Shown in pieces: positions 28,533-35,892 of a stretch of DNA of 64,000 bases. Below the pieces are notes generated by a model that was not told the DNA's origin, did not search any database, and worked only from the letters and a program-made list of their open reading frames with translations. The DNA is taken from positions 18,423 through 82,422 of the forward strand of contig NCHB01000006.1 of assembly GCA_002281755.1 (NCBI GenBank), given 5' to 3'. The position numbers and the translations under genes are program-made. The stretch is from Sulfurovum sp. 16-42-52 (GTDB taxonomy: Bacteria > Campylobacterota > Campylobacteria > Campylobacterales > Sulfurovaceae). Every line of letters begins with the position of its first letter. The first letter of the stretch is position 1.

Positions 28533-28616
28533 CCGCAAAAAGAAACAGCAAAGATGTATTAAAAAAAGTTATCTGTGTATATTGGTTACAGAAGAAAATA
28601 CTTTTAGCGTCAAAAT

Positions 28617-29279
28617 CTATTGTTGTTTTAGAAGCCTGTATCCGACTCCCTTGAGTGTTGAGATCAGATCTTCTTTGAGTACTTGACGCACTCTGTGTAT
28701 CTCTGCTCTGATGATGGCATTATCCACAGGGCTGTCATCCCATGCGTAGTGCCTAAGCATTTCAAAATCAACCACTTTATTGATATTGAGAGCAAAAAGC
28801 TCCATGATCTGCGATTGTTTATGGGTCAACAGTTGTGCTTCACCGTCAAATAACAGACAGTTGCTCTCAACGTCATAAGCATACATTTTTGATATCTTGA
28901 TAAAACCCTTTGCCCTGATATCTGCGATTTTCAACAATCTCTCAATATGCAGGCTTAATTCTTTCAGATGAAAAGGTTTTTTCAAATAGTCATAACATCC
29001 CAAAGCATAGGCTTGGGAAATCTGCTCTATTTCGGTGATGGCAGAGATGAAGATAGTCGGTACATGTATCTTCTCTTTTTGCACTCTGTCCAGCAAAGAG
29101 AGTCCATCTATCGTAGGTATATTGATATCAAAGATAAAAAGGTCATAGTTGTTCACCACGATGCTTTCGTATGCTTCCTGTCCATCTTCAAATGCGCTTA
29201 CCTTATACCCCGTATCTGTGAGATACTCTTTGATAGCACTTTGCAACATCAGTTCATCTTCAAGCAATAGAACTTTCAT
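28617..29279 (-). CDS. OmpR-family response regulator
   Basis: This is a 220-residue two-component transcription factor. The receiver domain has the acidic pair in LLLEDE, phosphoacceptor Asp51 in FIFDINIP, and the conserved lysine in DYLKKPF. The C-terminal winged helix (about 125-218) includes KQSQIMELF and AIIRAEIHRVRQVL. Its ATG directly abuts the stop of the sensor kinase gene, so they are coexpressed. It most likely controls the adjacent porin/actP/acs genes. Confidence 0.93.
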   Translation of the reverse strand: MKVLLLEDELMLQSAIKEYLTDTGYKVSAFEDGQEAYESIVVNNYDLFIFDINIPTIDGLSLLDRVQKEKIHVPTIFISAITEIEQISQAYALGCYDYLKKPFHLKELSLHIERLLKIADIRAKGFIKISKMYAYDVESNCLLFDGEAQLLTHKQSQIMELFALNINKVVDFEMLRHYAWDDSPVDNAIIRAEIHRVRQVLKEDLISTLKGVGYRLLKQQ

Positions 29280-30893
29280 TTACGTTTCCTTCCTGAACCT
29301 ATAGGAAAACAGGGTCATTGCATCGCTGGAGCTTACAGAGATTTTTACATTTTCCTTTTGACAGATAGTATAGACGATCTCAAGTCCCAAACCAAAACCG
29401 CCGCGTACATCATTTTCACGCTGATAGGCTTTAAATATACGTTGCGTATCTTCTATTTTAGGCGAAAGCGTTAAAAATTCCAAAACAATCTCTTCATTTT
29501 CTTCAGCAAGTCTGACCTTGACATCCGTACCTTTATTGGCATATTTAATCGCATTGGACAAATTGTTATCCACAATTCTCTGCAGCTCTTCAGGACTAAA
29601 ATAAAGCCAAAGCCCTTTTTGTATGTCGGAGATGATCGTGTGTTGGTTTCCTTTTGCTATCTCATAGAAAAAGTCAATCCTTTCTTCAAGAAATGCAGAA
29701 ACATCAAGCCGCTTTTTCACATAGTCAAAACGGTTTTTTTTGACCATATAGCTCAAATCTTCATAAATTGTACTGATGATCTTGCTGGCTGCTTCTATTT
29801 TGCTCAGATATCTGTTTTCACCTTCTTTCATTTTAAACAGATCAATATGTGTCATAATCACTGCCAAAGGTGTATTGATTTCATGAATAGAATGTTTAAT
29901 AAAACTGTCTTGGGCTTTCACAAGCGAGGCATTAAAATCTTTTTCCCGCACAAGCAGTCTATTTTGCTCACTGAGGTCTTTAGTTTTTTGCTCCACCTTT
30001 GATTCAAGTACACGATTTAACGCTTGCAGTCTCTCTTTGCGTTTGTGAATGACACGGATCATTGTATTGATGTAAGGCACCATTTTTTTAAACTCAGACA
30101 GCCGTATCTTGGCTTCATCTATTATGACATAACCGGATGAAGCCTCTTTAAAATAGTTGCTAAAAGAAGCTATCTCTTTGTGCAGGATACGATTTGTGAT
30201 GAAAATACCCATAACCCCCACTACACATAAAACACCCAACAAAAAAAGCATTTTTATGACATATTGATTGAGTCTGCTTTTGAGTATGGCTCGCTCTTCT
30301 TGTATCTGTTTGTTCACTTCATCAAGATAAACACCCGTACCCACCATCCAACCCCAAGGTTCAAATGATTTTGCATAAGAGATCTTAGGGCTTAATGAAC
30401 CCGTGGTCGGTTTTATCCATTGGTATTCAACAAATCCGCCCTCTTTTTGACGTGACATATCGATAAGATCCCTAATGACCATCACCCCGTTGATATCTTT
30501 GGTCTCATAAAGATTTTTGCCTACATTTGGTTTTTGTACCGGATCAGAAAGCACTTTACCCTGAAAATCATAGATAAATATATATCCTGTACCGTCCTGC
30601 CTGCCATACAAATGCTCTATGGCATCGAGTATCTGTTTTTTAAGTAGTGTTTCATCTGTGTCACTCTGTCTACCCTCATACGCATGGCTGATGAAATGCA
30701 GTACACGCGTCGTATCAAAAATGAGCGTATCTTTTTGTTTTTGTATAAATGTTGTTTGAATGTTTTTCGCTTCATTTTCAAAATTTTGATATTCGTTATA
30801 GGCGACAAGGGCAGAAAACACAATAATGACAATGAGCATTACCAGCATACCGATCAAATGGATACTAGCTATAGTTTTATGTTTAAAAAAAAT
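29280..30893 (-). CDS. Cache-domain sensor histidine kinase
   Basis: This is a membrane sensor kinase: N-terminal helix, periplasmic single Cache domain (DGTGYIFIYDFQGKVLSDP and WGWMVGTGVYLDEV), second helix, coiled coil, DHp with HSIHEINTPLAVI (phospho-His about 337) and HATPase with NNLSNAIKYAN and GGFGLGLEIVY. Cache domains of this type bind small organic acids, fitting an acetate locus. The start is drawn at ATT 30893 because AAAGGA lies exactly 7 bases upstream and the first residues MFFKHKTIASIH make a normal positive N terminus; with the first TTG (30857) the protein would lack it. ATT starts are rare, so this choice is inferred. Confidence 0.85.
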   Translation of the reverse strand: MFFKHKTIASIHLIGMLVMLIVIIVFSALVAYNEYQNFENEAKNIQTTFIQKQKDTLIFDTTRVLHFISHAYEGRQSDTDETLLKKQILDAIEHLYGRQDGTGYIFIYDFQGKVLSDPVQKPNVGKNLYETKDINGVMVIRDLIDMSRQKEGGFVEYQWIKPTTGSLSPKISYAKSFEPWGWMVGTGVYLDEVNKQIQEERAILKSRLNQYVIKMLFLLGVLCVVGVMGIFITNRILHKEIASFSNYFKEASSGYVIIDEAKIRLSEFKKMVPYINTMIRVIHKRKERLQALNRVLESKVEQKTKDLSEQNRLLVREKDFNASLVKAQDSFIKHSIHEINTPLAVIMTHIDLFKMKEGENRYLSKIEAASKIISTIYEDLSYMVKKNRFDYVKKRLDVSAFLEERIDFFYEIAKGNQHTIISDIQKGLWLYFSPEELQRIVDNNLSNAIKYANKGTDVKVRLAEENEEIVLEFLTLSPKIEDTQRIFKAYQRENDVRGGFGLGLEIVYTICQKENVKISVSSSDAMTLFSYRFRKET

Positions 30894-31002
30894 AATATTA
30901 TCCTTTCTGATGAAACAGTTTTGTCTTTATAGTACCATGATTTGACGAAGGATTTATAAAGATTATGCTAGTATTTGCAAAATTTTTCAAGGAGTATCAC
31001 AT

Positions 31003-31521
31003 ATGGATATTACAAAAATAGGACATGGTGAAAACCCGGATGCAGTCAAAGCTATCATCGAAGTACCGCTTAACTCAACTATCAAATACGAAATAGACAA
31101 AGAATCAGGCGCGGTTCAAGTGGACAGAGTACTCTACTCTGCGATGCACTACCCGGCAAACTACGGTTTTGTTGCCAACACACTCTCAGATGACGGTGAC
31201 CCTGCAGATATTCTTGTACTCTGCGACTACCCGCTTCAAGCAGGCTCATTCATCAAATGCCGCCTTGTTGGTGTACTGATGACTGAAGATGAAAGCGGTG
31301 GAGACGAAAAACTTCTTGCAGTCCCTACCACCAAAATAGACCCGACCTATGCCAATATCAACGACCTGTATGACATACCAGAACACACACTCAACCGCAT
31401 CAAAAACTTCTTTGAAACGTACAAAATGCTTGAGCCTAACAAATGGGTAAAAGTAGCAGGATTCAAAGACAAAGAAGCTGCAACAGCCATCTTAGAAAAA
31501 GCAATCAAAAACTATAAATAA
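31003..31521 (+). CDS. ppa: Inorganic pyrophosphatase (family I)
   Basis: This 172-residue soluble enzyme hydrolyses pyrophosphate, pulling forward Acs, aminoacyl-tRNA synthetases and polymerases. Motifs include YPANYGF and the metal-binding DDGDPADILVL, and KIDPTYANINDL for the third Asp region. An AAGGAG ribosome site lies 9 bases before the ATG. It is a monocistronic plus-strand gene divergent from the sensor kinase, and followed by a hairpin. Confidence 0.98.
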   Translation: MDITKIGHGENPDAVKAIIEVPLNSTIKYEIDKESGAVQVDRVLYSAMHYPANYGFVANTLSDDGDPADILVLCDYPLQAGSFIKCRLVGVLMTEDESGGDEKLLAVPTTKIDPTYANINDLYDIPEHTLNRIKNFFETYKMLEPNKWVKVAGFKDKEAATAILEKAIKNYK

Positions 31522-31527
31522 TCCCTA

Positions 31528-31557
31528 CTTTATCTGCCAGACTTTTGGCAGATAAAG
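31528..31557. terminator. Perfect 12-bp hairpin between ppa and the amidase gene
   Basis: CTTTATCTGCCA and its exact complement flank a 6-base loop, starting 7 bases after the ppa stop and ending 7 bases before the convergent amidase stop. There is no long T-run on either strand, so it may act as a bidirectional terminator of modest strength or as an mRNA 3'-end stabiliser. Confidence 0.6.
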
Positions 31558-31563
31558 CTTCTC

Positions 31564-32364
31564 TTAAAACCCAACTTCTTTTTTGCGGTTATCAATATAT
31601 CTTCCCACTCCGGTAACTATCCCTTTTGCTAACTGTTCCTGATAGTCAGGTGTAAAAAGTCTTTTTCTCTCTTTAGGATTGGTGATATACCCGACCTCAA
31701 CGAGTATCGAAGGTCTGCTAGCTCCGACCAAAACGTAAAACGGTGCCGGTCTCACACCGCCATTTTTTACGCTTCTATAGTTTTTATTGAGCTGTCCATA
31801 CATATTATTTTGCACATCGATAGCAAGCTTATGGGATTCTATCACTTTAGGTCCGCTCAACACCGAATCCAAGATTACATTTTGGCTCAGGGCATCGGTT
31901 CCCATCAACACCGAAGCATTTTCCCTCGCGGCTATACTTTGGGATCTTGCATCTCGTGTTTTTTGCAAATAATAGGTTTCAACCCCTTCAACCACATTAA
32001 AACGCTTCATATCAGCAATGGCATTGGCATGCACAGAGATAAACACGTCAGCATTTTTACGATCGGCAATTTTTGTACGCTGATCCAATCTCAAAAATCT
32101 GTCGTTAGACCTTGTCAAGTATATCTTGTAACCCTGTTTTTTAAACTCTTTGTAGAGTTTTTGAGTGATCTGCAATACTGCATCTTTCTCTTTTTTACCA
32201 CTGTTGACCGCTCCGCTGTCCTGTCCGCCATGCCCCGCATCGATGACAACAACATTGGAAGATCTATCGATATGTAAAGCACTGCCGCCGCCACATCCTG
32301 CGAGCATAAAAAGGACGGCAATGCCCATCATAAGTGAGTTCTTGTTTCTTAATATTTGTTTCAT
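31564..32364 (-). CDS. N-acetylmuramoyl-L-alanine amidase, lipoprotein paralog
   Basis: This is an Amidase_3 zinc enzyme that cuts the amide between MurNAc and the stem peptide. The zinc and catalytic motifs are VVIDAGHGGQDSGAV, the glutamate in KKEKD, ISVHANA and LVEVGYITNP. The start is ATG 32364 (266 residues): AGGA lies 6 bases before it, and MKQILRN precedes the lipobox LFMLAGC (Cys24), so it is an anchored lipoprotein. It lacks an AMIN domain, unlike the paralog just upstream, with which it shares most of the catalytic domain. The paralog's stop is 15 bases before this start. Confidence 0.9.
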   Translation of the reverse strand: MKQILRNKNSLMMGIAVLFMLAGCGGGSALHIDRSSNVVVIDAGHGGQDSGAVNSGKKEKDAVLQITQKLYKEFKKQGYKIYLTRSNDRFLRLDQRTKIADRKNADVFISVHANAIADMKRFNVVEGVETYYLQKTRDARSQSIAARENASVLMGTDALSQNVILDSVLSGPKVIESHKLAIDVQNNMYGQLNKNYRSVKNGGVRPAPFYVLVGASRPSILVEVGYITNPKERKRLFTPDYQEQLAKGIVTGVGRYIDNRKKEVGF

Positions 32365-32378
32365 TCCCAATCCTGTCA

Positions 32379-33572
32379 TTAAAAATCTATCTCTTTTTTT
32401 CTATTGAGCAAATAGGTATCTACGCCTTCTGCGATCCCTTTTGCGACAAGACTCTGGTACTGGGGGTTACACAATCTCTGACGCTCCGTAGGATGGGAGA
32501 TATACCCCACTTCAACCAACACAGAGGGTCTGCTTGCACCGACTAACACCCAAAACGGTGCATGTCTTACCCCACCATCTTTGACACTGCTGTATCTGCT
32601 GCGCACATTGGCTAAAATACGTCGCTGCACATCAATGGCAAGCTTGTTGGACTGAACGATCTTTGGCCCAGAGAGAACCGAATCCAAGATAATATTGCGA
32701 CTCAGCAAACTTGCTCCCTGAAGCACCGATTTATTTTCTCTCTCAGCGATACGCTTGGATCTGGCATCTCTTGTTTTTTGCAAAAAGAAAGTCTCGATGC
32801 CCTGCACTTTATTTTGTTTGTTTTTAGGAACCGAGTTGGCATGTATCGATATAAAAGCAGCCGAGTCTTTCTGATCGGCTATCTTGGTACGCTGCGGCAG
32901 TGTCAAAAATCGATCGGTTGAGCGTGTCATATAAACAGGATGCCCTCTTTTTCTAAGCTCTTGTTCGAGTTTTTTGGCGATTTGCAAGACAACATCTTTC
33001 TCTTTTTTTCCTCCCGCAACCGCACCGGCATCCTGTCCGCCGTGTCCTGCATCAATGACGATGAGTTTGGAACGGCTGGATCGACTGGGTAGCGGTATTG
33101 CGCTTTCTCTAGGAAAAATTTTAGGCTCTGTTACACCTTTACTGGGTAAAGTTCTAGGATTTTTTTTCGGTGCAATGTTTACCTGTTTAGCAAACACTTT
33201 TTTAGGGGGTTTGGGCAAGGCAATATAGTACTGGTTATCAGGGAAGAACGGCTGGTAGCCAGCAAATTTTAAACGTGTGTCTGCCTCAATCACAATCCGT
33301 ACAATCCCAGGTTTATACTGTGAGATGCGTACATTATCAGGGAGTCCTGATGCAACACGGTTGTGTGCCAAACGTGTGTTTTTAAAATCATAAATCATGC
33401 GATAAGGTGCATTCAGCCCAGAATGAGCCAAATCATTTTTACCCAAGGGTTTGGAAAAATAAAGCTGCAGTTCACCCTTTTGTACGAGCGCTTTCTGCAA
33501 AGTATTGATACCTGAGACCAGCAGGGTATTCAAAACAAAAAGTAAAATGAAAATCCTACCGAGTTTTGCCAT
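32379..33572 (-). CDS. N-acetylmuramoyl-L-alanine amidase with AMIN domain (AmiC-like)
   Basis: The 397-residue exported amidase has a signal peptide (MAKLGRIFILLFVLNTLLVSG), an N-terminal AMIN domain (about 28-130) that targets septal peptidoglycan, a Pro/Lys linker, and a C-terminal Amidase_3 domain with VIDAGHGGQDAGAV, ISIHANS and LVEVGYISHP. It probably splits daughter-cell walls and would need activation by an EnvC- or NlpD-like protein; an EnvC-like protein is encoded 7 kb away. The downstream gene is a shorter lipoprotein paralog, so a tandem duplication is evident. Confidence 0.93.
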   Translation of the reverse strand: MAKLGRIFILLFVLNTLLVSGINTLQKALVQKGELQLYFSKPLGKNDLAHSGLNAPYRMIYDFKNTRLAHNRVASGLPDNVRISQYKPGIVRIVIEADTRLKFAGYQPFFPDNQYYIALPKPPKKVFAKQVNIAPKKNPRTLPSKGVTEPKIFPRESAIPLPSRSSRSKLIVIDAGHGGQDAGAVAGGKKEKDVVLQIAKKLEQELRKRGHPVYMTRSTDRFLTLPQRTKIADQKDSAAFISIHANSVPKNKQNKVQGIETFFLQKTRDARSKRIAERENKSVLQGASLLSRNIILDSVLSGPKIVQSNKLAIDVQRRILANVRSRYSSVKDGGVRHAPFWVLVGASRPSVLVEVGYISHPTERQRLCNPQYQSLVAKGIAEGVDTYLLNRKKEIDF

Positions 33573-33575
33573 ATC

Positions 33576-34679
33576 TTAGCTATTTTCACCATTCATCAGT
33601 TTATCCATCAGCTCTTTTACGGTGATGATCTCTTTAAGACGGTATCCGTTTGCCCCCGTAAAGAAAAGCCCAGTTTCAGCCAGCCCATCATACGCATCAG
33701 TCAATCTGTCTGCAATACAGTAGCCGACAATCTTGGCTTCTTCACCACGGTGGCACGGTGCAACACAGTTTGAGATACACGCTACTTTAGGTGCTGTGCC
33801 TTTTTCGATATCTTCATGTAACTGTGTTCGTACACCCCGTGCAGGGTATCCCACGGGAGATTTAAAGAGTTGGATATCCTCTTTATCTGCAGCGATGATA
33901 ATCTCTTTCATCACTTGACTTGCATCACACTCCACTGTACCGATAAATCGTGTTCCCATCTGCACAGCATCTGCACCGAGTTCCATCATTCTGACGATAT
34001 CATCATGATCCCATACACCACCTGCAGCAATGATGGGCATAGAACCCCAATTCTTGGCTTCTTCTACCACAGGTGGTAAAATCATTTCCAGTTGGTTTTC
34101 AGGCATAAAACACTCTTCGTACTTAAAGCCCTGATGTCCTCCGCTGAGTGGACCTTCCACGATGACTGCATCAGGAAGTCTGTTGTGTGTTTTTTCCCAA
34201 CGGCGGCATAAAATCCTTAACGCTTTTGCCGTAGAAACAATGGGCACCAACGCGACATCAGGGTAATTTTTGGTTGCCTCAGGCATCGTTAGCGGTAAAC
34301 CTGCACCCGTAATGATGATGTTGGCTCCGGCTCTGCACGCATCTTCTACCACACGGTTATATTCGCTTTGCGCATAAAGTACATTGGCGGCCAAGGGTTT
34401 ATCACCACAAATTTCTCTTGCATTGTCGAATATTTTTTTGAGCGCTGGATACGAATAAAAGTTGATGGCTTCTAGTGGTCTATGTTCTTTCCCGACTGTC
34501 TTTTCAGCATAGGCTCTGTTTTTATAGACCCCTGTACCTACAGCTGAGATAACACCCAATCCACCCTCTTTTGAAACATTTCCCGCTAACTGATCCCATG
34601 ATATGCCAACACCCATACCACCTTGAATAATCGGCTTTTCAATCGTATATTTTCCGATTTTAAAAGATTTAAATGGCAT
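33576..34679 (-). CDS. Nitronate monooxygenase-like FMN protein
   Basis: This 367-residue TIM-barrel flavoprotein belongs to the NMO/2-nitropropane dioxygenase and FabK superfamily. Seen are IIQGGMGVGISW, TGAGLPLTMPE, EGPLSGGHQGF with the conserved catalytic His position, and AAGGVWDHDDIVRMMELGADAVQMGTRF for FMN phosphate binding. A short cysteine-containing region (VACISNCVAPCH) near residue 300 is unusual and could be a metal site. Function may be nitronate detoxification or another flavin reaction. The stop-start overlap with tyrS is one base. Confidence 0.85.
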   Translation of the reverse strand: MPFKSFKIGKYTIEKPIIQGGMGVGISWDQLAGNVSKEGGLGVISAVGTGVYKNRAYAEKTVGKEHRPLEAINFYSYPALKKIFDNAREICGDKPLAANVLYAQSEYNRVVEDACRAGANIIITGAGLPLTMPEATKNYPDVALVPIVSTAKALRILCRRWEKTHNRLPDAVIVEGPLSGGHQGFKYEECFMPENQLEMILPPVVEEAKNWGSMPIIAAGGVWDHDDIVRMMELGADAVQMGTRFIGTVECDASQVMKEIIIAADKEDIQLFKSPVGYPARGVRTQLHEDIEKGTAPKVACISNCVAPCHRGEEAKIVGYCIADRLTDAYDGLAETGLFFTGANGYRLKEIITVKELMDKLMNGENS

Positions 34680-35878
34680 TACCTAACCTTTACTTTTGCA
34701 AATTTTCGCTTGCCTACTTGCAGAATATACTCTCCTGCACTAAGGTTTAAGGCATCATCAGAAACTTTTTCCTGATTGAGGCTCACAGCGTTTTGCTTGA
34801 TGTCTCTTCTTGCCTGAGAGGTAGATGGCTCTAAGCCTGCATCTACCAAGGCTTTACAGATCCAGATACCCTCTTCTACCTCTATTTCATTCATATCAGC
34901 AGGCAGAAGATTTTCTTTAAAGACATTATCAAACTCTTCTTTGGCTAGTGTAGCCAACTCTACATTATAAAACCTTGTAACCAGTTCAAGTGCAAGATTT
35001 TCCTTGACTGTTTTAGGATGAAGTGTACCCATTTGCACACCCTGTTTCATTTGCGCTATCTCTTCAAGCGTATTTTCGCTCAAAAGCTCATAATACCGCC
35101 ACATCAATTCATCAGAAATAGAAAGCGTTTTGGCATAAATATCTTTAGGCTCTTCCGTGATACCGATGTAGTTCTGCAACGATTTACTCATCTTTTGAAC
35201 CCCATCAAGACCTTCCAAAATAGGCATCATCAAGACAGCTTGTTCTTTGCCGACATTGTACGCACGCTGAAGATGTCTTCCCATCAGAAGGTTAAATTTC
35301 TGGTCTGTTCCGCCTATCTCGATATCAGATTGAAGCTCAACCGAATCATAGCCTTGCAACAAAGGATATAAAAACTCAGAAATCGAAATACTCTGACCCG
35401 CTCTGTAGCGTTTTTCAAAATCATCACGCTCGAGCATTCTAGCTACATTAAAAAGCGTGGTGAGTGCCACCATACCCGCTGCACCCAATTTATTCAACCA
35501 CGTAGAGTTAAACACCACCTCTGTTTTACTTTCATCCAAAATGTTAAATACCTGCTCCTGATAGGTTTTTGCATTTGCCAGTATGGTGTCAGTATCGAGT
35601 ATCTTTCGTGTTTCACTTTTGCCCGTAGGGTCACCGATGGTTGCGGTAAAATCACCGATAAGAAGCTGTACCCTTCCTCCATGTTTTTGAAATACACGAA
35701 GTTTTTGAAGCAGCACCGTATGACCCAGGTGCAAATCCGCACCTGTGGGATCAAACCCTGCTTTGACCGTATAGGTTGTGCCATCATCATAATATCGTGT
35801 TACGAGTTTTTCCACACGCTCTTTGTCTATGATTTCTGCTGTACCTCTACTAATCTCTTCTAATGCTTGTTGCACCAT
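34679..35878 (-). CDS. tyrS: Tyrosyl-tRNA synthetase
   Basis: This 399-residue class I synthetase charges tRNA-Tyr. The HIGH motif appears as HLGH in FDPTGADLHLGHTVLL, the KMSKS motif is intact (DGVQKMSKSLQNYIG), and an S4 RNA-binding domain forms the last 60 residues. It lies between spoT and the NMO-like gene on the same strand, overlapping the latter by one base. Confidence 0.98.
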   Translation of the reverse strand: MVQQALEEISRGTAEIIDKERVEKLVTRYYDDGTTYTVKAGFDPTGADLHLGHTVLLQKLRVFQKHGGRVQLLIGDFTATIGDPTGKSETRKILDTDTILANAKTYQEQVFNILDESKTEVVFNSTWLNKLGAAGMVALTTLFNVARMLERDDFEKRYRAGQSISISEFLYPLLQGYDSVELQSDIEIGGTDQKFNLLMGRHLQRAYNVGKEQAVLMMPILEGLDGVQKMSKSLQNYIGITEEPKDIYAKTLSISDELMWRYYELLSENTLEEIAQMKQGVQMGTLHPKTVKENLALELVTRFYNVELATLAKEEFDNVFKENLLPADMNEIEVEEGIWICKALVDAGLEPSTSQARRDIKQNAVSLNQEKVSDDALNLSAGEYILQVGKRKFAKVKVR

Positions 35879-35892
35879 GGTTACTTCCCTTG

